Assembly (NCBI RefSeq): GCF_002252525.1
Contig: NZ_NNRM01000053.1
Location: 124,001-188,000 of the forward strand
Length of the DNA: 64,000 nucleotides
From: Brucella pseudogrignonensis
GTDB lineage: Bacteria; Pseudomonadota; Alphaproteobacteria; Rhizobiales; Rhizobiaceae
Direction of reading: 5' to 3'
The notes under the pieces are model-generated. The model saw only the letters and a program-made list of their open reading frames with translations. It did not search any database and was not told where the DNA came from. Position numbers and translations under genes: made by a program. Position 1 is the first letter of the stretch. Every line of letters begins with the position of its first letter. This document shows, piece by piece, positions 17,466 to 26,341 of the stretch.

Positions 17466-17490
17466 TAGCTACTCATATTATAGATAGCTA
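17466..17490. promoter_or_regulatory. Candidate MarR operator
   Basis: Two TAGCTA hexamers (17466-17471 and 17485-17490) sit 19 bp apart in an AT-rich, roughly symmetric stretch that ends four bases before the ATG of the MarR-type gene. MarR proteins usually bind such dyads over their own promoters. No clear ribosome site is seen before the ATG. Confidence 0.4.
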
Positions 17491-17494
17491 TACA

Positions 17495-17953
17495 ATGTCT
17501 CAGTCCAAACTAGAATTAGAAGCCGCATTCACGATGGGCCTTTCAACCGCCGCTCGAAAAATGCGCAATCTTTTTGACTCTCGTGTTCGCGAACGCGGGC
17601 TGACGCTTGCGCGCGCTCGCGTATTGCTGCTGCTTGCCGAGCAGCGAGACTGGAACCAGCGTGAACTTGCCGATGCTCTTGAGATTGAGCATCCGTCTGT
17701 TGTGCGTCTCCTTGATGGTCTTGAAAAGCAGCAGCTTATCTATCGCGCGGCTGTGGAGGGCGACCGTCGTGCCAAGCGCATTGAACTGACTGAAGAGGCA
17801 CAGGCTCAGGTCAAGCAACTTCAGGAAATCACACAAGCCATCCGCGCGGAGCTTCTGCAAAAGATTGATCAGAAGTCGCTCGAAACAGCGCTAACCGTCC
17901 TTCAGGAAATCAGCCAGACCGTTGAAGCAACGCTGGCTGATAAAGACAGGTGA
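17495..17953 (+). CDS. MarR-family transcriptional regulator
   Basis: A 152-residue winged-helix regulator. The recognition region reads NQRELADALEIEHPSVVRLL, followed by the wing GDRRAKRIELTEEA, which is typical of MarR/SlyA proteins. The start is ATG 17495 (MSQSKLE), since the upstream open frame from 17435 would use a TTG and cover the promoter. It is the first gene of a three-gene unit with an EmrB-like exporter and an EmrA-like adaptor, the same order as mprA(emrR)-emrAB control systems. It is therefore likely a drug-responsive repressor of this operon. Confidence 0.9.
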   Translation: MSQSKLELEAAFTMGLSTAARKMRNLFDSRVRERGLTLARARVLLLLAEQRDWNQRELADALEIEHPSVVRLLDGLEKQQLIYRAAVEGDRRAKRIELTEEAQAQVKQLQEITQAIRAELLQKIDQKSLETALTVLQEISQTVEATLADKDR

Positions 17954-17959
17954 TGCGCT

Positions 17960-19609
17960 ATGTCCGAGAGAGGCGATGATAAACCGATAGCAGCAAAAGA
18001 GCCTGTCGCTCCGACACAGGTTGCAACGCCTGCCGTTCCGCATATGCCGGTTTACATGTCTGCAATCTATATAGCAGCGTCTGTTCTCATGTGGTCGACG
18101 CGCGGCCTCAGCATGTATTTCATCTCGGCAAACACGCAGCAGATTCAAGGTTCGCTCGGCGCGACCTTGACCGAAACCTCATGGGTGATTGCCGCCTACA
18201 TGGCGCCCTATGCGAGCCTCACCATTCTTCTGGTAAAGATCCGCACGCAGTTTGGTCTACGCCGCTTTGCAGAAATCGCGATTGCAATCTTTCTGGTATC
18301 TTCGCTGCTGCATCTGTTGGTCTATGACATCTGGTCAGCGATCCCCATCCGCTTCATCGCCGGTGCTGCCGCCGCACCCGTTTCGACCATCGGCTTTCTC
18401 TATATGCTGGAAGCTTTTCCGCCAGCAAAGAAGATGACCTGGGGACTTAGCCTCGCGCTCACCTGTTCTGCGGCGGCTGGTCCATTTGCGCGTGTAATCT
18501 CGCCGATGTTGTTTGATATTGGACAGTGGCAGCAGCTCTATATGGTCGAGATTGGCCTGTCGCTGGCGGCTTTTGCCGTTGTTTATGTACTGCCAATGAC
18601 ACAGGTTCCGCGTGCCAAAGTTCTGCATTGGCTCGATTTTGTGGCCTATGGGCTGATCGCTATCGGCTTTGGCCTTCTGGCTGTCATTCTGGTTCAGGGC
18701 AAAAACTATTGGTGGTTTGAAGCACCATGGATTGGCGTGTGCCTTGCGGTATCAATCGCGGCGTTGGCTTGCGCCGCAGCGATAGAACTAAACCGCGAAC
18801 AACCGCTGATGAATTTGCATTGGCTGTTTTCGCCGGAAATCCTGCGTTTTACGCTGATCCTCTTTGTATTCCGCATTGTGCTTGCGGAACAGACAACTGG
18901 TGCTGTGGGGTTGTTTCAGGCTTTCGGTTTGCAGGATGGGCAAAGTCAGGGACTATATCTCATCATTCTCGCCGCATCACTGGCGGGTGGCCTTGTTTGT
19001 GGTATGTGGATGAGCCTAGAACGCGTCTCGACCATCTTCGGGCTGGCGCTGATTTTCATCGCGATGGGTGCCTATATGGATAGTCACGCGACCAATCTCA
19101 CGCGTCCGCACAATGCTTATCTTAGTCAGGCGCTGATTGCCTTTGGTGGCGCGTTGTTCCTGCCACCTGCCATGTTGACGGGCATCACGAAGGCGCTCAA
19201 ACAGGGTCCGACCTATATGACGAGCTTCATCGTCATCTTCCTGTTTACGCAGAATATTGGCGGGCTGATCGGCTCGGCAGTCTTCAGCACCTTCATTGCG
19301 ATCCGCGAGAAATATCATTCGGCTCATCTGGTCGAACAGCTCGTGATGTCCAACCCGTTGGTCGCACAACGCGTTCAGGCACTTTCGGGTACTTACTCGA
19401 AGGTGCTGGCCGATCAGGGGCTAACCAAGGCTGAAGGGCTTGCTCTGCTCGGGAAACAGGTTACGCGTGAGGCAACAGTGATGGCTTACAATGATGCCTT
19501 TCTGGCAATCTCGGTAATCGCTGTCGTCTCGCTTGGCTGTCTGATCGCCTATCGCATTTATGAAAGTATGCAAATCCGTCGTCATCCAGAAGTGACGACT
19601 GTTCGTTAA
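17960..19609 (+). CDS. DHA2-family MFS multidrug exporter (EmrB-like)
   Basis: A 549-residue inner-membrane transporter with about 14 hydrophobic helices, the size of EmrB/QacA proteins. After a hydrophilic N-terminus, the first conserved stretch is QQIQGSLGATLTETSWV, followed by SWVIAAYMAPYA in helix 2. It lies 6 bp after the MarR regulator and 17 bp before an HlyD-type adaptor. It should exchange protons for drugs or other amphiphiles and export them across the envelope with the adaptor and a TolC-type channel encoded elsewhere. The substrate is unknown. Confidence 0.9.
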   Translation: MSERGDDKPIAAKEPVAPTQVATPAVPHMPVYMSAIYIAASVLMWSTRGLSMYFISANTQQIQGSLGATLTETSWVIAAYMAPYASLTILLVKIRTQFGLRRFAEIAIAIFLVSSLLHLLVYDIWSAIPIRFIAGAAAAPVSTIGFLYMLEAFPPAKKMTWGLSLALTCSAAAGPFARVISPMLFDIGQWQQLYMVEIGLSLAAFAVVYVLPMTQVPRAKVLHWLDFVAYGLIAIGFGLLAVILVQGKNYWWFEAPWIGVCLAVSIAALACAAAIELNREQPLMNLHWLFSPEILRFTLILFVFRIVLAEQTTGAVGLFQAFGLQDGQSQGLYLIILAASLAGGLVCGMWMSLERVSTIFGLALIFIAMGAYMDSHATNLTRPHNAYLSQALIAFGGALFLPPAMLTGITKALKQGPTYMTSFIVIFLFTQNIGGLIGSAVFSTFIAIREKYHSAHLVEQLVMSNPLVAQRVQALSGTYSKVLADQGLTKAEGLALLGKQVTREATVMAYNDAFLAISVIAVVSLGCLIAYRIYESMQIRRHPEVTTVR

Positions 19610-19626
19610 TCAATGAGTGTTTGAAA

Positions 19627-20667
19627 ATGTCTGTTGGAAAGCAATATATTCGCGGCGGCTTAGCCCTTATCATCGGCCTTGCAGGCGTTCTGATGGTTCT
19701 CTGGGCGTGGCAATTGCCGCCCTTCAAGCACAGCATTGAGACAACCGACAATGCTTATGTCCGGGGGCAGGTCACGGTCATAAGCCCGCAGGTTGCGGGC
19801 TATGTTACCAAGGTCGATGTAACCGACTATCAAACGGTCAAACAGGGACAGCTTCTGTTTGAAATCGATAGTCGCAGCTATCAACAGAAGCTGGATCAGG
19901 CAGAGGCTTCGCTTGCCAGCAAAAAGGCAGCACTGGCCAATTCCGAGCAGAGCCAGCGTTCTGCGGAAGCAACGATCCAGTCGCGGCAGGCACAGATTTC
20001 AGGTGCTAATGCAGCGCTGGAAGTGGCGCAGGCCAATGCGAAGCGCGTAGAGGCTTTGCTGCCGCGCGGTGTTACAACGCAAAGCTCGGCTGACACAGCG
20101 CATGGTACGTTGTTGCAGGCGCAGGCTTCCGTTGAAGAGGCGCAGGCAGCTCTTGCTGTTGCAAAGCAGGATCTCCAATCCATTATCGTCAATCGAGACA
20201 GCTTGAATGCGGATATAGCCAATGCGGAGGCAACAGTAGAACTGGCAAAGATTGACTTACAAAACACCAGGATCTTGGCTCCGCGTGATGGCAAACTCGG
20301 CGAGGTTGGCGTGCGGCTGGGGCAATATGTGACGGCAGGCACTCAGCTTGTCTCGCTTGTTCCCAACACCAAATGGGTTGTTGCGAATTTCAAGGAAACC
20401 CAGCTTTACGGCATGAAGGTTGGTCAGCCGGTGACGTTCACTGTTGATGCACTTCGCCACGCTGAGTTGAAAGGCCATATCGAGGCGTTTTCACCAGCTG
20501 CGGGTTCTGAGTTCAGTGTTATCAAATCCGATAATGCAACTGGCAACTTCACCAAGATCACACAACGTTTATCGGTCCGCATCGCCATCGATGAGGGGCA
20601 GCCGGATGCTGATTTGCTTGCACCCGGCATGTCTGTTGTGGTTCGGGTTGATACGGCTGCGAATTAA
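19627..20667 (+). CDS. HlyD/EmrA-family membrane fusion protein
   Basis: A 346-residue adaptor. One N-terminal membrane anchor (about 10-32) is followed by TDNAYVRGQVTVISPQVAGY, the barrel-sandwich half that opens EmrA-like proteins. A long alanine/glutamine-rich coiled-coil hairpin (about 90-200) follows, then the second lipoyl half LQNTRILAPRDGKLGEVGVR. It links the EmrB-like pump to the outer membrane. I use ATG 19627; a TTG at 19621 in frame is possible. It is the last gene of the MarR operon, and the DMT gene beyond it is convergent. Confidence 0.9.
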   Translation: MSVGKQYIRGGLALIIGLAGVLMVLWAWQLPPFKHSIETTDNAYVRGQVTVISPQVAGYVTKVDVTDYQTVKQGQLLFEIDSRSYQQKLDQAEASLASKKAALANSEQSQRSAEATIQSRQAQISGANAALEVAQANAKRVEALLPRGVTTQSSADTAHGTLLQAQASVEEAQAALAVAKQDLQSIIVNRDSLNADIANAEATVELAKIDLQNTRILAPRDGKLGEVGVRLGQYVTAGTQLVSLVPNTKWVVANFKETQLYGMKVGQPVTFTVDALRHAELKGHIEAFSPAAGSEFSVIKSDNATGNFTKITQRLSVRIAIDEGQPDADLLAPGMSVVVRVDTAAN

Positions 20668-20680
20668 CAGGCCTTAAAGA

Positions 20681-21598
20681 TCAACCATGGCTGGCATCAT
20701 TTGGAACGAGGGGTTCTGTCTTTTTCACCTTGTCACGGTGGAAGATGAACAGACCAGCCAGAACAATGATGGCAGCCCCAAAGAGGGTTTGGCGATCCGG
20801 TAGATCGTTGAAGAACATCCAACCGAACACGATCGCCCACAGCAATAGCGTGTATTGTAGTGGCGCCAATACCGATGCCGGTGCGAGCTTGAGTGCCCGG
20901 GTAATCAGCAGATGTGCAAGGCAGGCAACGATACCAAGCAGAAGCAAAGCCAGCAATTCACCTGTGGTAAACGGCGTCCAATGTCCGATACTCAGAACAC
21001 CACCAACAACAAGACAGCCCAACGTCTGCCAGGTTACGAGCGTCGCGTCTGGTGTGGAGCGCAGAACACGTCCTAGTACCAGTGTCATCGCGAAGGAAAT
21101 ACTGCCCAAAAGGCCGAAAACAGAAGGCCATGACAGCATCGCTGAAGATGGACGCAGCGCGATGATAACGCCGATAAAACCAATGAAGACAGCAAGCCAG
21201 CGCCGCCAGCCGATGCGTTCACCAAGCAGGAAGTGCGAGAGAGCTGCGACGTAGATTGGGCCTGCCATGTAGAAGGTCATCACGTCTGCTAGCGGAAGGA
21301 AAGTAACCGCCGCATAGAAAAGGCCTGTATCTGCAGTTGCCAGAACTACGCGCGCCAATTGAAGCGAAGGCTTTTCAACTTGAAACAACGCGCTTGCCGG
21401 CTGGCGCGATAACATCAGGCCGAGCACAAAGAAGGCACCAAACGAGCGGATCAACAAAACTTGACCAACTGAGAAACTGGCTACAAGCCATTTGCCCATG
21501 GCATCGTTCAAAGCGAACATGAAATCGCCAAGCAGCATCAGAAGGATGCCGGCCAATACAGCGTTGCCGCCCACGGCAAGTGCCGCTTTCTTATTCAT
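20681..21598 (-). CDS. EamA/DMT-family exporter
   Basis: A 305-residue protein with ten hydrophobic helices arranged as two EamA repeats. FALNDAMGKWLVASFSVGQV near the N-terminus and LLLWAIVFGWMFFNDLPDR near the C-terminus are typical of drug/metabolite exporters of the RhaT/EamA group. Substrate unknown. It is transcribed away from a second EamA gene 215 bp upstream; the two are paralogous (both carry an N-terminal VKWLV or GKWLV block). Confidence 0.88.
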   Translation of the reverse strand: MNKKAALAVGGNAVLAGILLMLLGDFMFALNDAMGKWLVASFSVGQVLLIRSFGAFFVLGLMLSRQPASALFQVEKPSLQLARVVLATADTGLFYAAVTFLPLADVMTFYMAGPIYVAALSHFLLGERIGWRRWLAVFIGFIGVIIALRPSSAMLSWPSVFGLLGSISFAMTLVLGRVLRSTPDATLVTWQTLGCLVVGGVLSIGHWTPFTTGELLALLLLGIVACLAHLLITRALKLAPASVLAPLQYTLLLWAIVFGWMFFNDLPDRQTLFGAAIIVLAGLFIFHRDKVKKTEPLVPNDASHG

Positions 21599-21813
21599 AA
21601 TTTATGGGTGCCCCGACCACTGGTTCAACGCGTTCTCGTGCGCAAATCCATTGCTGAAGTTTGCCGGATAATCTCGCTGCATGTTTGAATAGAATCTGCT
21701 TACTCCTCGCTTCATGCCTTTGCAAGATGCTCGGTGGCCTACGTACATCAGAACAAGCCTTCTCAAGTCACTCGTCCTGAGCTATAGCGGCTTCGCTTCA
21801 CTGTGAGGTCATC

Positions 21814-22710
21814 ATGGATTCTGGAAACGCTGAGTCGAAACCGATTTTCGGGATCGCGCTTGCCTCTGCAGGTTATGCCTGCTTCGCCTTGCAAGATGCC
21901 ATTGTTAAATGGCTAGTTGCAGATTATGCGGTTCCGCAAATTCTATTCATGCGAAGCCTCGTGATTGTAGTCATTACCGGTGGGCTTGCGTGGCGGCTTC
22001 GCCATTCCTCAATTTTCAAGAGCAAGTATCGCGGCACACTCGTGCTGCGCGCTGGTCTGATGCTCTTGGCTTGGCTTCTGTTCTATAATGCCGCCCGCCA
22101 TCTTGGCCTTGCCGAGCTCACAACACTTTACTTCTCAGCGCCGATCATGGTGATGTTTCTGTCGATCTTTATTCTCAAGGAGAAGATCGGGGCAGGGCGC
22201 TGGGTCGCGTGTATGGGCGGCTTCGTCGGTGTGTTGATTGCGGCCAACCCAACCCATACTCCAAACCTGATACCCGCTATTATGTGCGTGATTGCAGGCT
22301 TTTGCTGGGCTCTGAGCACGATTTTGATCCGCCTCGTTAGTCGGACCGAAACGACTTTGACCCAGATGTGGGCCACAAGCCTTCTTTTTGGTATTGCCTG
22401 CGCTGTGTCCTTCCCTTGGGTGTGGAAGACGCCTGACGCATCGGCATGGGTATTGATGATTGGCCTTGGCCTTGTTGCAACGATTGGACAATATCTTCTT
22501 TATGAAGGTTTTCGTCACGCACCCGCCTCTGCGCTCGCGCCGACAGAGTTTACTGGCCTCATTTGGGCGTTCCTCTATGGTTACGCAATCTGGGCGGAAA
22601 TCCCGGCTTCAAATGTCGCTTTCGGCGCTGTGCTGATTGTTTGTTCGAGCCTTGTTTTGGTTGCCTGGGAGAAGAGCACGGCACGAGCACGGGCAGTACA
22701 ACCTGGTTGA
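21814..22710 (+). CDS. EamA/DMT-family exporter (second)
   Basis: A 298-residue, ten-helix EamA-type transporter with ACFALQDAIVKWLVADYAVP at the start, and ASALAPTEFTGLIWAFLYGY in the last repeat. GTGAGG precedes the ATG. It may be cotranscribed with the RpiR-type regulator 99 bp downstream. No substrate can be inferred; relatives export amino acids, nucleosides or other metabolites. Confidence 0.88.
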   Translation: MDSGNAESKPIFGIALASAGYACFALQDAIVKWLVADYAVPQILFMRSLVIVVITGGLAWRLRHSSIFKSKYRGTLVLRAGLMLLAWLLFYNAARHLGLAELTTLYFSAPIMVMFLSIFILKEKIGAGRWVACMGGFVGVLIAANPTHTPNLIPAIMCVIAGFCWALSTILIRLVSRTETTLTQMWATSLLFGIACAVSFPWVWKTPDASAWVLMIGLGLVATIGQYLLYEGFRHAPASALAPTEFTGLIWAFLYGYAIWAEIPASNVAFGAVLIVCSSLVLVAWEKSTARARAVQPG

Positions 22711-22809
22711 GTGTTGTGATCTCTGATCTGCTTTCGGGTTGATATTTAAAGAGGAATGCTTTTCGGTTGTGAAAGTTTGATGTATCGACGGGCATCACTG
22801 GAGACCGAA

Positions 22810-23679
22810 ATGCTAACCACATCTTCTCAAGATTCGGTATTGAGACAGCGCTTTGAAAAGCACCGTTCGGAGCTGACACGCTCCGAGCTGGCGGTCATCG
22901 AGTATCTTTTGTCGATGCCCGTTGAAGAAATGATCTTTCAGAATGCTGAGGACATAGCTGCAAAGAGCGGAACCAGTGACGCGACGGTAATTCGTGCGGC
23001 ACGTCGGCTGGGTTTCAGCGGTCTGCCGGAGCTCAAGCGGCTTTGCAGCCGTCCCATAGCAAAGGCACAGCCAACGACTGAAAGGCTGTCCCAACGGTTT
23101 CGCGCAACTGGCGATGACCTCTCGGTCGTCAAAAAGCGGGTTTTTGAAACAGCCCGCGAAATTGTAACCTCCACTGAAGAAAAGCTCGAAGCGGATGCCC
23201 TTGCGCAAGCTATGCAAGTGCTCGAACAGGCTGACACCATTTGGTGCATCGGCATTGGCCGCTCCGAAGTTGAAGCGAAACACTGTTCCATCGCGTTGAG
23301 CCGCGTCGGGCTGCGGACAAGGTTTAGCGGTGAAGCCGGTTTTTCGCTCGCCAACGAGCTCATTGATCTGCGTTCGGGCGATGTCATTGTGCTTTTTCAT
23401 GCAGCGCGCGAGACCAAAGAATTTAAACTCATTCTGGATCAGTTTGCGGCCATTGGCTGCCACGTTATACTCGTATGCGGCGCGCAGCTTAGGGATGCTT
23501 ATCAGGATAAAGTGGCGGCAGTTTTGTGCTGCGTCGGCTCTGCGACAGGACTTGCCAGCTGGACGGTCGGTGCCATTGTCGTTTCTGAGACTCTGGCTTA
23601 CAGCATCGCAACAAAAAATCAGCAACGCGCCCTCGATACAAAAAAGAAGCTCGCTGATTTCAGGAGCCGCCTAGCGTAG
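22810..23679 (+). CDS. MurR/RpiR-family transcriptional regulator
   Basis: A 289-residue regulator with an N-terminal HTH_6 domain (ELTRSELAVIEYLL, then KSGTSDATVIRAARRLGF) and a C-terminal SIS sugar-phosphate-binding domain (about 130-270, with GIGRSEVEAKHCSIALSRVG). RpiR proteins control sugar or amino-sugar catabolism according to sugar-phosphate levels. I start at ATG 22810, which has GGAGA five bases upstream; an in-frame ATG at 22756 would add 18 residues. No sugar gene adjoins it, so its target is unclear; the upstream EamA exporter is the only close partner. Confidence 0.87.
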   Translation: MLTTSSQDSVLRQRFEKHRSELTRSELAVIEYLLSMPVEEMIFQNAEDIAAKSGTSDATVIRAARRLGFSGLPELKRLCSRPIAKAQPTTERLSQRFRATGDDLSVVKKRVFETAREIVTSTEEKLEADALAQAMQVLEQADTIWCIGIGRSEVEAKHCSIALSRVGLRTRFSGEAGFSLANELIDLRSGDVIVLFHAARETKEFKLILDQFAAIGCHVILVCGAQLRDAYQDKVAAVLCCVGSATGLASWTVGAIVVSETLAYSIATKNQQRALDTKKKLADFRSRLA

Positions 23680-23699
23680 TTGATCGGACTCGTTGTGTC

Positions 23700-23726
23700 T
23701 GATAACTAAAAAACCTTTTAGTATCA
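23700..23726. promoter_or_regulatory. Dyad overlapping the ferric chelate operon promoter
   Basis: Arms TGATA and CTAAAA (23700-23704, 23706-23711) pair with TTTTAG and TATCA (23716-23726) around AACC; one A is unpaired. The element directly precedes a TATAAT-rich stretch. Palindromes with TGA...TCA ends and an AT-rich core are typical for iron regulators (RirA, Irr, Fur) in Rhizobiales; which one binds is not decided. Confidence 0.45.
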
Positions 23727-24010
23727 TATAATTATAATGGTATGCTCTCCGTATCTCTTTCTTCAAAAATAGAAATTCGATCCTCATCGAAAAAAGATGA
23801 GGGTTATGGTAATGTTTATTGAAATTCTCACTTCAGTAATGTAGTAGTCACAACATTGCCGCAATCGGCGGTGACCCAATTTCTGTTTTTGAGGCGCAGC
23901 AGATGAAATCCATTCCTGAGATATTGTTCTGACAATAGGTCATGACGGCAGGGTCGCCTTCATCTGACCTGCACCGCTTTCTGTCTTCCTTTCCGAGCAC
24001 AATGCCAAAA

Positions 24011-24030
24011 TGCGAAATGACATTTTCGCA
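24011..24030. promoter_or_regulatory. Perfect 20-bp dyad before the TonB receptor
   Basis: Arms TGCGAAA (24011-24017) and TTTCGCA (24024-24030) are separated by six bases and lie 39 bp before the receptor ATG. It may be a regulator site or an mRNA hairpin that controls translation of the receptor. Confidence 0.4.
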
Positions 24031-24069
24031 GCGGCTCAGTGCAACTTTTTTCCGCCCTGAGGAACTTCC

Positions 24070-26241
24070 ATGGTTCGCCATCGCATTATCGCCACGTCCG
24101 CTCTGCTGGCTTCCGTTGCCATCCTGCCTTTTCATGCTTTCGCTCAGGATGCTGAGAGCAGCCAGAAAATTGATGCTGATCGTGGAATTGTCCTGGACGC
24201 GATTACCGTTGTGGGCAACTGGCTTGATGCGCCCAATAAGGAAAAGATGCTCAAGCATCCTGGCGCACGAACAATCGTGGATCGCAAGGAGTTCGAGGAA
24301 CGCGGCGCGCAGGATATTCGCGACGCGCTTAATCAAATTCCAGGCGTACAAGTGCAGGAAAGCAATGGCACCGGCGGCAGCGATGTTTCTTTGAACCTCG
24401 GTGTTCGCGGTCTGACATCCCGCCTGTCGCCACGTTCGACGGTACTGATGGACGGTATTCCTCTGTCTTACGCACCCTACGGGCAGCCGCAGTTGTCTCT
24501 GTTTCCGCTGACTTTAGGCAATGTGGAAACCATCGACGTGGTTCGTGGCGCAGGGTCGGTGCGGTATGGTCCGCAAAATGTGGGCGGCATCATCAATTTT
24601 GCTACCCACCCAATTCCTGAAGATTTCACAGCACGTTTCTCGGCGGGTGCTGAAATGAATGGCGGCACCAAAGCAACGCCTAGTGCGCTTATCGGTGGCA
24701 CGAATGCTGACGGTTTTGGCGCAGCGCTTCTGTATTCAGGCATTCATGGCACTGGTTATCGCGACAGCAACGATCGGACTGATATTGATGACCTTATCCT
24801 GAAGGGCAAATACGAACTCTCGGATACGGATACATTAAGCGTTCAGTACCATCACTATACTGGCAAAGGTAAAATGCCGGGTGGGCTTACAACCGCTGAA
24901 TTTGCAGAAGATCCGTTCCAGTCCACGCGCCGCTACGACGAATTCACTGGGCGACGTAACGATATTTCGCTGCGTTATCAGCACAATGACGGTGTCAACA
25001 ATCTGGAAATTCTTGGCTATTACGTCAGCTCATTCCGAGGCAGCCATGTCGAACAGCAGGGCACCGGGGCGAATGCAGGACGCTATCGTCTGACATCGGC
25101 ACCGCGTGATTACTCCTATTATGGCATCGAGCCGCGGTATTCGCGTGTGATTGAGCTGGGAGAAACCACCCATGAAGTCACTGTAGGCTATCGGTATCTT
25201 TCGGAAGAAAGTTCGGAGGTCGCAGCGAGAACGGCATTCTATAACCGTGCCTCGGGCGTTAATCCTTATGCGCTTCCGATGAACACCTATCAGACGAGCG
25301 ATGGCGGAACGACTGCTCATGCCGTCTATATCGATGACAAGATTCAGTATGGAAACTGGACGATTACACCGGGTGTTCGTTATGAAATAATCAACACCAA
25401 CAACACAGTAACCGATTTCAGTAATGGTGCAGTGACTGGGCAGAAATCACCGGAACTTGATGCAAAAGAAGCCCTGCCGACCATTTCTGTTGCTTATCAG
25501 GTCAATGATGTCTGGAGTGTTTTTGCCAATGCGGGTGTATCGTTTGGCCCGCAACAATATAGCCACCTCGCTTCGACGACCGAAGGTCTTCAGCCTGAGA
25601 AAGCGAAGACCTATGAAGTTGGCACGCACTATGAGGGCGACAGCCTGAGTGCTGAGTTCACGGCTTTCTATATCGATTTCGACAAGGAGCTTTATCTGGG
25701 GCGCACGATTGTCGGTGAAGGCATCTGGACCAATCTCGGCGCAACTGAACATAAGGGCATTGAAGCGGCCGCTCGGTACGATCTTGGTGGGGTATCACAA
25801 GCGCTGGAAGGCTTGTCCATCTATGGCAATTATACCTATACGCAGGCGACCTACAGCGCTGGAGCGTTCAAGGGTAAGGATTTGCCGTTCTACTCGCGCC
25901 ACACAGGAATGATCGGTGCGAGCTATCGTTATGCTGATTGGTTGTTCAATGCCGATGTTACAGCACAGTCCAAGCAACGTTCGCCGGGTAATGCTACCGA
26001 TGGCGCGACCTATGTGACAGAAGAGGACGTGACCGGCCGTCTGGGTGATATTCCCGGTTATGGGCTCGTTAATCTTCGGGTTGCTTATCAGCCTGAAGAC
26101 ATGAAATACGCCCCGAAATTTGCCTTCGGTGTTAAAAACCTGTTTGACAAAGAGTATTTCACGAGGGCGACCGATAACAATGGCGGCAAATTTGTTGGCC
26201 AGCCACGGACGTTCTTTGTGAATGCATCGGTTACGTTTTAA
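24070..26241 (+). CDS. TonB-dependent outer membrane receptor, FecA-like
   Basis: A 723-residue outer-membrane gate for a ferric chelate. A signal peptide ends at about residue 26 (HAFA-QDAES). The TonB-box region is near VLDAITVVGNW, the plug holds GVRGLTSRLSPRSTVLMDGI and GSVRYGPQNVGGIINF, and the barrel ends NASVTF with the expected terminal Phe. The sequence is of the FecA/ferric dicitrate type, but it lacks the N-terminal signalling domain of FecA and no fecIR genes adjoin, so it does not self-induce through a sigma factor. GAGGAA precedes the ATG. The downstream binding protein, permeases and ATPase complete the import route. Confidence 0.92.
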   Translation: MVRHRIIATSALLASVAILPFHAFAQDAESSQKIDADRGIVLDAITVVGNWLDAPNKEKMLKHPGARTIVDRKEFEERGAQDIRDALNQIPGVQVQESNGTGGSDVSLNLGVRGLTSRLSPRSTVLMDGIPLSYAPYGQPQLSLFPLTLGNVETIDVVRGAGSVRYGPQNVGGIINFATHPIPEDFTARFSAGAEMNGGTKATPSALIGGTNADGFGAALLYSGIHGTGYRDSNDRTDIDDLILKGKYELSDTDTLSVQYHHYTGKGKMPGGLTTAEFAEDPFQSTRRYDEFTGRRNDISLRYQHNDGVNNLEILGYYVSSFRGSHVEQQGTGANAGRYRLTSAPRDYSYYGIEPRYSRVIELGETTHEVTVGYRYLSEESSEVAARTAFYNRASGVNPYALPMNTYQTSDGGTTAHAVYIDDKIQYGNWTITPGVRYEIINTNNTVTDFSNGAVTGQKSPELDAKEALPTISVAYQVNDVWSVFANAGVSFGPQQYSHLASTTEGLQPEKAKTYEVGTHYEGDSLSAEFTAFYIDFDKELYLGRTIVGEGIWTNLGATEHKGIEAAARYDLGGVSQALEGLSIYGNYTYTQATYSAGAFKGKDLPFYSRHTGMIGASYRYADWLFNADVTAQSKQRSPGNATDGATYVTEEDVTGRLGDIPGYGLVNLRVAYQPEDMKYAPKFAFGVKNLFDKEYFTRATDNNGGKFVGQPRTFFVNASVTF

Positions 26242-26252
26242 GAGCATACATT

Positions 26253-26279
26253 GCTACGCTGGGATTTCCCTGGCGTAGC
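26253..26279 (+). terminator. Intercistronic hairpin after the TonB receptor gene
   Basis: Outer arms GCTACGC (26253-26259) and GCGTAGC (26273-26279) contain an inner GGGA/TCCC pairing. No T-run follows, so it may reduce rather than abolish readthrough into the binding-protein gene, or protect the receptor mRNA. Confidence 0.4.
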
Positions 26280-26341
26280 TACCTACTGTGAGAGCTTTTC
26301 TCGGGCGCGCCGGGTAATGGCTCAAAACTTCGGATGAGTAC

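Larger units (their letters stand above)
23680..24069 (+). other. 390-bp leader/promoter region of the ferric chelate operon
   Basis: There is no convincing gene here. The region holds a 27-bp dyad (23700-23726), AT-rich sequence with overlapping TATAAT-like hexamers just after it (about 23727-23738), a 7-bp hairpin CCTCATC / GATGAGG (23782-23802) and a 20-bp dyad (24011-24030). If transcription starts near 23745 the fecA-like mRNA has a leader of more than 300 bases. I looked for cobalamin-riboswitch boxes and saw none. Confidence 0.5.

Noticed and set aside
22813-23625. 270-residue minus-strand frame opposite the RpiR-type gene
   Set aside because: Shadow of a well-supported gene; composition is Cys/Arg-rich without domains.
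23680-24069. Cobalamin riboswitch in the leader of the TonB receptor operon
   Set aside because: The conserved B12-box words were not found, and the downstream genes are of ferric chelate rather than BtuB/CbrT type.
24070-24400. FecIR-type signalling linked to the TonB receptor
   Set aside because: The receptor lacks the N-terminal signalling domain, and no ECF sigma/anti-sigma pair adjoins; the two ECF systems in the window are 7-11 kb away and have other partners.
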